Program-made: the position numbers and the translations under genes
Notes under the pieces: generated by a model
The model's input: the letters and a program-made list of their open reading frames with translations, nothing else
Database searches by the model: none
What the model was told of the DNA's origin: nothing
Shown here: one piece after another, positions 1 through 8,965 of the stretch
How the letters are laid out: each line of letters opens with the position of its first letter
Position numbering within the stretch: position 1 is the first letter of the stretch
Source of the DNA: Sphingobacteriales bacterium 44-61
GTDB lineage: Bacteria > Bacteroidota > Bacteroidia > Chitinophagales > Chitinophagaceae
Assembly: GCA_001898405.1 (NCBI GenBank)
Contig: MKTW01000011.1
Span: 316,801-380,800, forward strand
Direction of reading: 5' to 3'
DNA length: 64,000 nucleotides

Positions 1-1122
1 CTTATAAGGCTTGATATTGGGATAAATATAAAAGTATCCGACACCGGTATCGGAATCGATCCGCAAATAATGGCCAAGGTCTTTGATCGTTTTTTTAAGG
101 CGGATTCCGAAAAACGTGCCACAATTCCCGGAACCGGTATCGGCCTTTCTATCGCTAAAGAATTCATCAAATTACATGGGGGAGAAATATCTGTAGAAAG
201 TGAGCCCAACAAAGGAAGTATTTTTAGTATTAACCTGCATTGCCCGGAGATTGAAAATGCAGTAGGGATATCAAACGGAAAAGTGGGAAGCAAAGAGTTA
301 AAGGAAAATCTCTCTTTTACTTTACCCGTCGCAGCAAGCGACCAGTCGGCCATACTAATAATCGATGACAATATCGATTTCAGAAGTTATGTTTCCGAGG
401 AATTACGGCGGGAATATATTGTTTTGGAAGCGTCTGATGGACAGGAAGGTTGGCAAAAGATACTGTCATCACATCCCAAGGTGATCATCAGTGACATAAA
501 TATGCCCGGGATGGATGGAACCGCACTTAGCTTGAAACTTAAGAGCGATAAGAGAACATCTCACATCCCTATAATTCTGCTGACAGGGTTGAATAATAAT
601 GCAGACCACCTGAGGGGATTAAAGACGGGAGCAAATGATTACCTGATCAAGCCTGTAGATCTGGATATATTAAGATTTAAAATCAGAAATCTGATCTCTC
701 TTAACCAGACTTTTCAAGACACATATACCCGCCAGTTAAGAGTTGTACCAGGGATGACTATCGAATCTCCAGATGAAAATTTATTAACGAAAGTGATAAA
801 TTACATCGAGCGCAATATTGACAGCCCTGATTTAACTGTGGAAGATTTGAGTAAACAGCTTTACATGAGCCGAGGTTCGTTATATAGTAAAATCTTGATA
901 CTGACTGGGGAAACCCCGATCGAATTTATACGCACCATAAAATTGAAGAAGGCCAAATTGCTACTGGAGAAAAGCGAGCTTAAAATTGCCGAGATCGGCT
1001 ATGCAGTGGGTTATTCTTCACCCAATTATTTCGCCCGCGCCTTTAAGGCTAAATATAATATCAGTCCGTCCGAGTATTTGAATCAAACGAGAAGACCGTC
1101 ACCTGATAAAGATGTGGCATAA
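1..1122 (+). CDS. Hybrid sensor histidine kinase/response regulator with AraC output (C-terminal part)
   Basis: The frame is open to base 1, so the N-terminal sensor and most of the kinase lie outside the window. What remains starts in the HATPase domain, with the G1 box DTGIGI just before the first in-frame ATG (base 70) and the G2 motif GTGIGLSIAKEF with LHGG soon after. A receiver domain follows (IIDDN acidic pocket, phospho-acceptor Asp in SDINMPGMDG, switch Thr in LLTG, Lys in IKPVD), then an AraC-type double HTH to the C-terminus. This order is that of Bacteroidota hybrid two-component systems, which sense polysaccharide fragments in the periplasm and activate neighbouring carbohydrate genes in one polypeptide. 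The CE15-like esterase 380 bp downstream is a plausible target (inference). Confidence 0.93.
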   Translation, partial: LIRLDIGINIKVSDTGIGIDPQIMAKVFDRFFKADSEKRATIPGTGIGLSIAKEFIKLHGGEISVESEPNKGSIFSINLHCPEIENAVGISNGKVGSKELKENLSFTLPVAASDQSAILIIDDNIDFRSYVSEELRREYIVLEASDGQEGWQKILSSHPKVIISDINMPGMDGTALSLKLKSDKRTSHIPIILLTGLNNNADHLRGLKTGANDYLIKPVDLDILRFKIRNLISLNQTFQDTYTRQLRVVPGMTIESPDENLLTKVINYIERNIDSPDLTVEDLSKQLYMSRGSLYSKILILTGETPIEFIRTIKLKKAKLLLEKSELKIAEIGYAVGYSSPNYFARAFKAKYNISPSEYLNQTRRPSPDKDVA

Positions 1123-1234
1123 CTGGTTTTTATCTGAAATTATTACTTCATTATCAGCGTTCTAAAAGCATTTCTCTTTTGATTGAACAAATAGTATATT
1201 AAATTGAACATTTGTGCAATAGAGAAACAGGTCA

Positions 1235-1414
1235 TTAATGCAACTTCACTCTTAAGTACAGGACCATCTTAGTTCTCTCATCGAAACTTACCGTATGATC
1301 ATTAGAAAAATCGTCCATTTTCTTATCCGGACTTACCGCAAACCTGCGTCCGTCTTTCGGCGTTTTGACCAATCTGCTGTATCTGAGGATATTATTCGGT
1401 GTATTGCCTGCCAA
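1235..1414 (-). pseudogene. Possible C-terminal remnant of an unidentified gene
   Basis: In the 382-bp gap between the regulator and the esterase gene, the minus strand has about 60 stop-free codons ending in TAA at 1235-1237. It has no ATG start, and an in-frame stop lies just upstream at 1418-1420. The translation reads like a protein C-terminus (KTPKDGRRF, then HTVSFDERTK) rather than random sequence, so a decayed gene end is possible. I do not recognise the family. The rest of the gap shows nothing else. Confidence 0.25.
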
Positions 1415-1504
1415 TGGCTAAGCGTGCTTTTAAGTTAGCGGGTAGCGATATTTCTTCATAGAAGCCCTTAAACAATCAATTATAAAACCACTTAAAACGA
1501 CAAA

Positions 1505-4180
1505 ATGAAAGCAAAATTTACGATTCTTGCCCTTCTGCTGAACATTCTCTGTCTGAGGGCCATTGCTCAGATCCCTCTTGTTTATACCACAGAAAATACA
1601 GCAGGTAGTTGTGCGGCTCCGCCCTTGCCGACGCTCGCACAACTCCCGATTATTGCACCGCTGCCGGACCCATTTGTTTGGTCTGACGGAAGCAAACGAT
1701 CGACAAGCTTTACAGATTGGGCCTGTCGGCGCAATGAAATTAGGAGAGAAATTGAAAACTATGAGATTGGAACCAAACCTGGCCGTCCAGACACTATTTC
1801 CGCCAGCTTCGCCGGGACAACATTGACTATACAAATTACTAAAAATGGTCAGAGTATGACCTTGACGGCTCAGGTAATTATCCCTTCCGGAGTCGGTCCA
1901 TTTCCTGCGGTAATAGGAATGAACAGCGCTTCAGGAAGCATACCGGCGACTATTTTTTCAAGCAGAAATATTGCCAGAATTACCTTTAGTCATGACCAGG
2001 TCACAAGATACAATAACCCCCAGTTGACAGATCCCTTTTACAGACTGTATCCGGAGTTTAACCTCAATAACTCTGGTCAGTACAGCGCATGGGCTTGGGG
2101 TGTCAGCCGGATTATTGATGGTCTTGAGCTTACTCAGGCTAATCTGCCAATTGACTTGAAACACTTGGCTGTTACCGGGTGCTCTTACGCAGGTAAAATG
2201 TCGCTTTTTGCAGGTGCGTTTGATGAACGCATCGCTCTCACTATCGCGCAGGAATCAGGTGGCGGTGGAGCCCCCGCCTGGAGGGTTTCTGAAACTATCG
2301 GAGATGTGGAGAAATTGGGTGCGACGAGTAATCAATGGTTCAGCAATGATATGTTCCAGTTTGCCGGTACCAATGTGTCCAAGCTCCCACATGATCATCA
2401 TGAATTGATGGCGATGGTCGCCCCGCGTGCATTGCTTGTTACAGGCAATACTGATTTTACCTGGCTTGCAAATCCATCAGCGTATGTATCGGCCAGGGCT
2501 ACTAAAGAGATCTTCAAAACTTTGGGGATCGGAGATCGGTTTGGATTTTATATTGATGGCCAGCACGGCCACTGTGCAGTACCTAATAGCCAAGTGCCGG
2601 CGATCTCAGCATTTGTCGATAAATTTCTTTTGGGAAATACATCGGTGAATACGGATACGGTGACTATCCATCCTTATCCAAATGTGGATTATGAGCGCTG
2701 GTATAAATGGTGGGGAACGAATAATCCGGTATTTCCTCCGGAACCGCCATCAGCTAGGATCTGGATGGAAGCAGAATGCGCTACAGTCGGTTCTAAATGG
2801 GATGTCTTGCAGGACAATTTAGCATCGAATGGACGTTATGTGGTAGTGAAAAGCGGATTGAACAGCACTGCAAGTGCGCCAGCCGATACTGCATCTGCCG
2901 TGATCTTTAACTTTACAGTGGATAGTGCCGCAACTTATAATTTCAATGTAAGGCTAAATTGTATTAATGCTGACGATGATAGTTATTGGATAAAAGTAGA
3001 TAACGGCTCATACGTTTCGATTAATGGTTTAGGAACTTCGGGTTGGCAGTGGGTCAGGTTAACAAGCGCCAACCTAAGTGTAGGCACGCATGCTTTCTCG
3101 ATGGCATACAGGGAAGACGGTGCAAAATTAGATAAGTTACTCGTTACAACGTCACAGCTATCGGTTAATGAGGTGGGAACCGTAGGAGCGAATTGCGGCC
3201 AGCCACCTTTAATAGTTCCAGGACAAACATTTTCAGTCAGCGAAGATGCAACCCAAAATTCTTTAATCGGAACCGTGCAGGCTTCTGATGCTGACACTGC
3301 TGCAGTTTTTCAACGGTGGCGGATCACTGGAGGAACCGGAGCAGGGATATTTACCATTGATGAGGGGAATGGACAATTGACTTTACTTGACAGTTCCGTG
3401 TTGGATTTTGAGTCAGCTACTAGATCATATTCAATGCTTATAACTGTTACGGACGGCTACTTTACAAGCGAACCTGGCACAATTACAGTTAATGTAATAA
3501 ATAAGAATGATAATATACCGGCAGTTCCTGCGGCATTAAGTTTTGTACTAGATGCAGGAAATTGTAATGGTATTGGTGTGGTTAACGCCACTGACGCAGA
3601 TGATATAAATGCTCCGGGCTTCACGTCGTTTCAAGATTGGAAAATCGTGGGTGGGACAGGCACCGATATATTTGCTATTAACTCTCAAACAGGAATGATC
3701 ACGATTGCCAACCTGAATCTCGTCGATTTTGTTAAAAGTAATTACACCTTGAAAATTACTGTAAGTGATGGTGTTTATACAAGTGCTATTTTGACCGTCA
3801 CTGTTACTATTCCCGATAAAATAAAAATTTGTCACAATGGAGAGCAAATCTCTGTATCAAAGTATGCAGCTCTTGCGCATATTAGGCACGGGGATTGTAT
3901 TGGCGCCTGCGGACCAGGTGTAGACTATCCTGCATTAAAGGTTAATATCAGTCCCAATCCTACTGTTAATACCTTCCTGGTTACAATTAAAAGCGGTAAT
4001 CCTACTCAGCCAGTTACAATGAACGTTTATACTCTCTTGGGTGTATTGGTTGAACAGAAACAAAACCTTCAAGTGGGGCAATCTATAAAAATCGGGCAGA
4101 ATTATAAGCAAGGAATTTATCTCGTAGAACTGAAACAGGGGCTTGACAAAGAAGCAGTTCTTGTATTGAAGTTAAGATAG
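1505..4180 (+). CDS. Secreted glucuronoyl esterase-like (CE15) multidomain protein with T9SS sorting domain
   Basis: Residues 1-21 are a signal peptide. Residues about 45-380 match the CE15 4-O-methyl-glucuronoyl methylesterase fold: nucleophile motif GCSYAGK (Ser227), acidic residue in IAQESGGGG (Glu250) and catalytic His in DGQHGHC (His354 or 356). CE15 enzymes cleave ester links between glucuronoxylan and lignin. Residues about 415-550 resemble a beta-sandwich carbohydrate-binding module (begins IWMEAECATVGS). Two cadherin-like repeats follow (about 570-665 and 675-770), then a CHNG...HGDCIGAC motif, and from about 805 a type A Por secretion sorting domain (ISPNPT...) ending in KLR. It is therefore expected to pass the outer membrane by type IX secretion. 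It is far longer than single-domain CE15 enzymes. An ATG 5 nt after a TAA-rich leader fixes the start. Confidence 0.88.
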   Translation: MKAKFTILALLLNILCLRAIAQIPLVYTTENTAGSCAAPPLPTLAQLPIIAPLPDPFVWSDGSKRSTSFTDWACRRNEIRREIENYEIGTKPGRPDTISASFAGTTLTIQITKNGQSMTLTAQVIIPSGVGPFPAVIGMNSASGSIPATIFSSRNIARITFSHDQVTRYNNPQLTDPFYRLYPEFNLNNSGQYSAWAWGVSRIIDGLELTQANLPIDLKHLAVTGCSYAGKMSLFAGAFDERIALTIAQESGGGGAPAWRVSETIGDVEKLGATSNQWFSNDMFQFAGTNVSKLPHDHHELMAMVAPRALLVTGNTDFTWLANPSAYVSARATKEIFKTLGIGDRFGFYIDGQHGHCAVPNSQVPAISAFVDKFLLGNTSVNTDTVTIHPYPNVDYERWYKWWGTNNPVFPPEPPSARIWMEAECATVGSKWDVLQDNLASNGRYVVVKSGLNSTASAPADTASAVIFNFTVDSAATYNFNVRLNCINADDDSYWIKVDNGSYVSINGLGTSGWQWVRLTSANLSVGTHAFSMAYREDGAKLDKLLVTTSQLSVNEVGTVGANCGQPPLIVPGQTFSVSEDATQNSLIGTVQASDADTAAVFQRWRITGGTGAGIFTIDEGNGQLTLLDSSVLDFESATRSYSMLITVTDGYFTSEPGTITVNVINKNDNIPAVPAALSFVLDAGNCNGIGVVNATDADDINAPGFTSFQDWKIVGGTGTDIFAINSQTGMITIANLNLVDFVKSNYTLKITVSDGVYTSAILTVTVTIPDKIKICHNGEQISVSKYAALAHIRHGDCIGACGPGVDYPALKVNISPNPTVNTFLVTIKSGNPTQPVTMNVYTLLGVLVEQKQNLQVGQSIKIGQNYKQGIYLVELKQGLDKEAVLVLKLR

Positions 4181-4225
4181 ATATGGTCTCTGATTAAAGA
4201 TTACTGAACAGATTCTATCGAACAA

Positions 4226-4260
4226 AAAATATAGCTCGCTCATGCGGGCTATATTTTTTT
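4226..4260 (+). terminator. Rho-independent terminator after the esterase gene
   Basis: An inverted repeat around ATATAGC/GCTATAT with a short G/C core and a CTCATG loop is followed by seven T. It lies 46 bp past the stop codon of the CE15-like gene, the expected place for its terminator. Confidence 0.8.
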
Positions 4261-4548
4261 CAGGCAATAATACAGTAATTTAGCTAGTAGTGCTGTTCGT
4301 CAACTACTTCCGAATTTTCCCAAGCGTCAATTGGGCCTGAATTCTGCAAATATCTCGTAAATATTGTCTTATGGAATTCATACGGTTTTTTACTTCACAA
4401 AACTGTGCAACATTATCGCCTTAATATATTGGCTATATGGTCATCTGTAAAGTTTACTGGATTTCAATAGGTTATCAGCGTTATCCTGTTCAAATCCTCT
4501 TCAAACCGGTTCGAAAACTTTCCGCTCGGGACCTCCAGGATTCATTTC

Positions 4549-4577
4549 AATGGCGTTCAAACGGAACGCCATTTTTC
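4549..4577 (+). terminator. Terminator-like hairpin upstream of the integrase
   Basis: A perfect 10-bp stem AATGGCGTTC/GAACGCCATT with a four-base loop is followed by TTT. No plus-strand gene precedes it after the esterase terminator, so it may insulate the element from host transcription or belong to the attachment region. Confidence 0.5.
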
Positions 4578-4659
4578 GTTTAAAGCCGCTACCGGCGCGC
4601 ATTCCGTGCAATTTTCTGTATCAATTCAATTCAAATCATTTCAAACAAAATGGGGGCTG

Positions 4660-4720
4660 ATTCGGGGGCCTTTCCGGGGGCCTATCTTTTAGGCCCCCGC
4701 GCCGTGGTTCGAATCCGCTT
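4660..4720 (+). other. Possible attachment-site region: G-rich repeats and tRNA T-arm-like motif
   Basis: Two copies of CGGGGGCCT lie at 4663-4671 and 4675-4683. The second forms a perfect hairpin with AGGCCCCC (4691-4698). GGTTCGAATCC follows at 4706-4716, which is the usual T-arm sequence of a tRNA 3' end. No tRNA 5' half is present and the flanking bases do not pair well as a T-stem. Its place 50 bp before an integrase start suggests an att core or integrase arm sites, but only weakly. The remaining gap from 4261 to 4660 shows only the hairpin at 4549-4577. Confidence 0.3.
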
Positions 4721-4765
4721 GCAGCATCGCGAAAGAGATTTTAAAAAAATCTCAAACGATCCGCT

Positions 4766-6295
4766 ATGCAAGTGCATCAAAATTTATCGCTCCTTTTTTA
4801 CCGCAAAAAAAAGAAAGCAGATAAGCAAGGGTACATCCCTATTTATTGCCGGGTTACCATTACCGGCGTCGGTGACGATGAAATGTCTACGGGCTGTAAA
4901 GTCCTGTATGACCAGTGGGATGATGAGAATAAAGAGGTTCTGCCGGTCCATCCTTCTCATAAACTATTCAATAAAAAACTCGGTCAAATAAAAGCCGACC
5001 TGGAAAGGCATTTTGATTTAGTCGTTGCAAAAAACGGGTGCGCCAGCCCGTCACTGGTAATTAAGTCCTATAAAACACCTCCACTAGAACAGCAGCGGCA
5101 GTTGGAGAAAAAGGAAAACCTGTTGTTAACCGGGCAGGTTGATGATATTATTGATCGCTTCGTCAAGCATTGCCGGTTATATGATACGGCATTCCGCGAA
5201 GGAACGCCGGCGCCGGAAAAAGTAGTGTTGTTGGAAGAAAAAAAAGAATTGCTGTTAAACGAGATCGAGGATTTTATAAGTAAGGCAAGAAAAATATTTG
5301 ATGACCGGGCCTGGGTGAAAACATTGGGATTGGCTATTGACGAACTCCTGCTTTATCTCCTGGAATTAGTAATCTCCGGTCATCGTTCGCGCCATACACT
5401 TGAAAAATTATGGGGGCGTAAAAGGAGGTTATTAAGTTTCCTGCAACTGCGCTATAAATTAACCGATATACCGCTTGCGCAACTGGAACATAAATTTATT
5501 ACCGAGTTGGTCAGGTTTTCTTTAACACATTATGAAAACCAGGAAAATACGGCTATGAAATATGCGCTGTTCTTAAAAGAGATTATCGACAGGACGGTTG
5601 CGAATGGTTGGTTGCTTGGTAATGTTTTTACAACTTTTCAATGCACCTACAAGAAACCCAGGCATGAATGGCCGACCATGCACGAGGTGATCGAGTTGAT
5701 TAATTGGAATTTCGAGGAATATAAATTAAATGAAATAAGGGACATCCAAATATTTCAATGCTTTAATGGCCTTTCTTATGCCGAAGTATATTCACTTAAA
5801 CCGGGTGATATTATTGCAGGAATTGATAAGAAAAAATGGATTCGTAAAGATCGGCAAAAAACAGGCGGTGATGAAACGCTGCCGCTTTTGCCGATCTGCC
5901 TGGATATAATGAAGAAATACGAGAATCACCCTGTATGCGTGCGCAGGGGAAAATTGTTGCCCGTTCCTTCGAACCAGGAATATAATCGTTGTTTGAAAAA
6001 GATTATGGAGATCACGGGGATACGTATCAAGTTAAGCACGCATAAAGCCCGCTACTTTTTCGCCAACGAAGTGACATATAATTTGGGAGTGCCATTAAAA
6101 ACTATTGCCAGTATGCTTGGGCAAAGCACCGTGAGTGCGGTGGAGAATTATGTTGAACCTAATAAAGTGAATATTTCTCAAAATATGGACATGGTGGAAG
6201 CAAAATTATACGGCGAAGGCGGCCCGCTTGCACCGTTTGCTGAACCATTGCCGGCAACTGGTGGCGCAAAAATAATTCCTATTGGCAAGCGATAA
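4766..6295 (+). CDS. Tyrosine recombinase / integrase, IntDOT-like
   Basis: This is a site-specific integrase of the Bacteroidota type. The N-terminal arm-binding domain is visible (residues 8-50, FYRKKKKADKQG, IYCRVTI). A long helical insertion (about 120-210), a core-binding region (about 215-300) and the catalytic domain follow. Catalytic residues seen: HKAR (His426, Arg429) and the nucleophile Tyr462 in ENYVE. At the ArgI position the sequence is GLSYAE, with Ser337 in place of Arg, as known for IntDOT of CTnDOT. The second His/Trp position is Gln453 (LGQS). At 509 aa it is about 100 residues longer than most relatives because of the insertion. It starts at the ATG just before the arm domain and leads the element; the HTH protein at 6486 may be its directionality factor. 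Confidence 0.93.
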   Translation: MQVHQNLSLLFYRKKKKADKQGYIPIYCRVTITGVGDDEMSTGCKVLYDQWDDENKEVLPVHPSHKLFNKKLGQIKADLERHFDLVVAKNGCASPSLVIKSYKTPPLEQQRQLEKKENLLLTGQVDDIIDRFVKHCRLYDTAFREGTPAPEKVVLLEEKKELLLNEIEDFISKARKIFDDRAWVKTLGLAIDELLLYLLELVISGHRSRHTLEKLWGRKRRLLSFLQLRYKLTDIPLAQLEHKFITELVRFSLTHYENQENTAMKYALFLKEIIDRTVANGWLLGNVFTTFQCTYKKPRHEWPTMHEVIELINWNFEEYKLNEIRDIQIFQCFNGLSYAEVYSLKPGDIIAGIDKKKWIRKDRQKTGGDETLPLLPICLDIMKKYENHPVCVRRGKLLPVPSNQEYNRCLKKIMEITGIRIKLSTHKARYFFANEVTYNLGVPLKTIASMLGQSTVSAVENYVEPNKVNISQNMDMVEAKLYGEGGPLAPFAEPLPATGGAKIIPIGKR

Positions 6296-6485
6296 ATAAT
6301 GAACAATAATTGCTAACAGATGTTTTATAAATGACGTCGATAGTATTATCTAAAACCTTGGCCATTTAATTTTTACAACGGTGAGCGAGGTTTAGACTGT
6401 ACTATTTTTCCCGGAGCCTCGTAGTGCACTCTGTTATATGGCCTTATTCCAGGCTAATATTTGACTTGTAACAAAGAGCGAGTTC

Positions 6486-6815
6486 GTGAGTAGTGTGCGA
6501 GAGTTATTTCCAACAAAGCAAAGACCTTTATTAAGGGACCAACTGGTGACGCTGGCAGATTTGGAAGAATTTAAGAAGGATCTGCTGCTTTCCTTTAAAC
6601 AATTATTATCAGAAAATAAGCCAGCCGTTGGAAAAAAGTGGTTAAAGTCTTACGAGGTTAGGGAACTGCTGAGGATTTCTAATGGCACCCTGCAAACCCT
6701 GCGGAATAATGGCACATTGCCATATACTAAAATCGGCGGGATTGTCTATTACAACCATGATGATATTGATAAGTTGCTTATCGATATGCAGAAACGTCCC
6801 CTCATGGTTCGATAG
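6486..6815 (+). CDS. Helix-turn-helix (MerR/excisionase-like) DNA-binding protein
   Basis: Residues 52-105 form a typical HTH_17 domain of the excisionase/MerR class: KKWLKSYEVRELLRIS, then GTLQTLRNNGTLPYTKIGGIVYY and a DDIDKLL helix. The first about 50 residues are a helical extension (LADLEEFKKDLLL). The start is GTG at 6486, with a second in-frame GTG three codons on; no ATG is suitable. Such genes directly downstream of Bacteroidota integrases usually act as excisionases or regulators of the element (inference from position). Confidence 0.8.
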   Translation: MSSVRELFPTKQRPLLRDQLVTLADLEEFKKDLLLSFKQLLSENKPAVGKKWLKSYEVRELLRISNGTLQTLRNNGTLPYTKIGGIVYYNHDDIDKLLIDMQKRPLMVR

Positions 6816-6844
6816 CTTAGGGAAGTGTTCTGAATTTTCAGCGA

Positions 6845-7078
6845 ATGATTACAATAAATAGGAAAAGCAAGCGACCTACCAGGCATGAAGTAGATATTTA
6901 TTTTAACCAACGTGGGATGCCCGGGAGCGAAGCGCTAAAGTTTTTCCAGTTTCATGAAAGTGTTAAGTGGCAAAATAAAAATGGTTTATATATAGCAAAG
7001 TGGAAAAGTTTCGCTTACCGGTGGATCGCCGCAGTAATTCGCACACGACCATCGCTTTTTAACCGAAAGATTCATTGA
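6845..7078 (+). CDS. Small mobile-element protein of unknown function
   Basis: A 77-residue basic protein reads RPTRHEVDIYFNQRG, then EALKFFQFHES, then WKSFAYRWIAAV. This pattern (P-x-EV-x-YF, EA-x-FF, WK-x-A-x-W) is shared with small proteins and replication-protein tails carried by many Bacteroidota mobile elements. It lies 29 bp after the HTH gene on the same strand. I know no assigned function. Confidence 0.6.
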   Translation: MITINRKSKRPTRHEVDIYFNQRGMPGSEALKFFQFHESVKWQNKNGLYIAKWKSFAYRWIAAVIRTRPSLFNRKIH

Positions 7079-7248
7079 TACTTGTTAAACTTAATTTCCG
7101 TATTTATTGCGAGAGGTACAAATTGACTATAAAAATCGATTTACAGTCGAGGTTTTTATATTAAAAAACGAACTAAATTCAGGGTCTATAAACTCGTCAG
7201 TCAGCAAATGAGTGGGTAAATTTACGGCTTATTATAAAGTTTTTATTT

Positions 7249-7779
7249 ATGCGAAGTGTTTTCTGTTTTTTTTTGTTCATTTTTATTGGGTCTTTACCTC
7301 TTCTCAGTACCGATAATTTTAAAGGCAAGGCTCCTGTAGACGCGTACCAATCAGCTTTCACAGTTATGCAATATAGCTATATTATTAGGGGGACAGGTGA
7401 TCAAACGAACTTGTCTGTTGAATGCTGGATGCTCCAGGATTCGTCTTGGATTAACTGGAGGCTTCCTCAATTAAAGGATCAAGCTGTTCTAAAAAACTTG
7501 ATTAAACATGAGCAAGGTCATTTCAATATTGCTGTAATTGCAGCAAAAGAGCTTAAAAAGACAGTAGGAGCAGTAGATTTTAAGAAACCTAGTACTGAAG
7601 TCCCAAGGCTGGAAAAAATAAAAAGGAGCATAGATCAAAAATATAAAGACTTGAGCGATAGATATGATTTGGAAACTTTTAATGGGCGAAATAAAGAGGC
7701 CCAGGTTAATTGGAATAAGCATTTGAACAACCAGCTAAAAATGCTTGAAAACGAAAATGTTCGCATTTATTTTAAATAG
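7249..7779 (+). CDS. Secreted DUF922-like putative metalloprotease
   Basis: An N-terminal hydrophobic stretch (residues 4-19) is a signal peptide or anchor. The middle has LIKHEQGHFNIA, matching the HExxH-type HEQ-x-HF motif of DUF922 putative zinc proteases, and the C-terminal half is charged and helical. It is 176 aa, near the usual DUF922 length. It stands alone on the plus strand, 170 bp after the small element protein. The leader contains an imperfect inverted repeat near 7125-7165. The substrate is unknown. Confidence 0.65.
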   Translation: MRSVFCFFLFIFIGSLPLLSTDNFKGKAPVDAYQSAFTVMQYSYIIRGTGDQTNLSVECWMLQDSSWINWRLPQLKDQAVLKNLIKHEQGHFNIAVIAAKELKKTVGAVDFKKPSTEVPRLEKIKRSIDQKYKDLSDRYDLETFNGRNKEAQVNWNKHLNNQLKMLENENVRIYFK

Positions 7780-7941
7780 GTTTTATGAATGAAAAGGGAA
7801 GTAATGTTGACTTTCTTGCCTCGTTTTTGTAAAGTTCTTTGTTGTTCTTTTTGCTCTCTTTTAGTGCTCTTTATATAAATTGAGTGATATATTATCTATT
7901 TCGCCTTCAATTATATTGCTGTTGGGAATACCAATACACTT

Positions 7942-8874
7942 TTAGTCGATTTTCATCCCATGGGTATTGTGATCTTTTAGATATTGTTTTAACTCGGGAT
8001 GAAGCTTGGTAATCCTGGTGTTAATGAATTCTTGAACAAAATTTGCAATGAAGTATTGGCAATCTTCGGGGGGCTCTATACCGGTATCTAAATGATCAAT
8101 CATGTCTGTTGAACTAATTAGCGTAGATTCAGTCATTAGAAGCAGGATGACGAAGATAGACGAAATATAAGAAACGCGGGTGTTGATGTTCTTGAAGTGA
8201 GTGTCGATGTTCTTATTTTCAGCATGTACGAAGTTTTGGTTAGTAAATTGCTTCCCATTGTTGTGGACATAGTTGTTTAGCCTGGTTCTTAATGTTTCCC
8301 AGTAGTCTTGTAAGTTATAGTCGTCGAGGATTTTTTTGATATTTACATTTTGTTTTAGAGATTTCATGTAGTTCTCAAAGCTCAATTTCTTCCTGGTTGT
8401 GTAAGGCAGCTCTGTTACTGTGTTGTTAAACCATGCCTCTATTGCCTGTTCGTCAGCGGTTAAAACATTATTCAGGCGAATGTTGAGAAGGGCGGACAGC
8501 AACTTCTCTTTGTCTTCTGTGTTTAAATTGGCTACGTCGTCTTCGACAAAGGGCTTTCTATGGTTTATTACATCGAGTATGTAGATGTAGAGAACTAGGT
8601 CGTCTCTTAATTTTCTTATTAATGTATTTGCATCTGCGAAACAGCCAATGGAACTGCATAGCTTTACGCTCCGTAGTGTCTGCCCCGCGTTTTCAATTAG
8701 GCTGGTGTCAAGAATGTGAATTTTGCTGTTCGTTATTAGTGAAATGATTCTACCGTTATAAGAAATTAATCCTGAAAGGTTTTGAAAGAAATTTATGTAA
8801 TAGTCAAAATCATTTGAAAAAGCTTTATATTCTTCAGTGTCAACAATCTTCTTTTTATAAGGCGAAAAGTTCAT
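7942..8874 (-). CDS. Unknown protein paired with the ATPase-TOPRIM gene
   Basis: About 310 residues, helical, with no motif I recognise. A hydrophobic stretch near the C-terminal third (SYISSIFVILLLMTES) could be a single membrane segment. The open frame continues upstream to a TTG at 8976 that overlaps the ATPase stop by 11 bp. I chose the ATG at 8874 (MNFSPYKKK); an ATG at 8892 is equally possible. Same strand as and directly downstream of the ATPase-TOPRIM gene, so very likely cotranscribed. The pairing suggests an effector, sensor or accessory part of a defence unit, but that is inference from context only. Confidence 0.75.
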   Translation of the reverse strand: MNFSPYKKKIVDTEEYKAFSNDFDYYINFFQNLSGLISYNGRIISLITNSKIHILDTSLIENAGQTLRSVKLCSSIGCFADANTLIRKLRDDLVLYIYILDVINHRKPFVEDDVANLNTEDKEKLLSALLNIRLNNVLTADEQAIEAWFNNTVTELPYTTRKKLSFENYMKSLKQNVNIKKILDDYNLQDYWETLRTRLNNYVHNNGKQFTNQNFVHAENKNIDTHFKNINTRVSYISSIFVILLLMTESTLISSTDMIDHLDTGIEPPEDCQYFIANFVQEFINTRITKLHPELKQYLKDHNTHGMKID

Positions 8875-8965
8875 AATAAAGGGTTTGATCATTTGCAGCG
8901 GCTTGCACCGGGTAATTATGGGTTGAAGGCTATAGCCGGCATCGTTGGCGTTTGAAAATATACTT

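Noticed and set aside
1430-1834. Minus-strand ORF of 134 codons opposite the esterase start
   Set aside because: Overlaps the signal peptide region of the CE15-like gene antisense; translation looks random.
4700-4730. Complete tRNA gene before the integrase
   Set aside because: Only a T-arm-like GGTTCGAATCC is present; no D-arm, anticodon arm or matching acceptor stem can be found, so I list it only as a possible att region.
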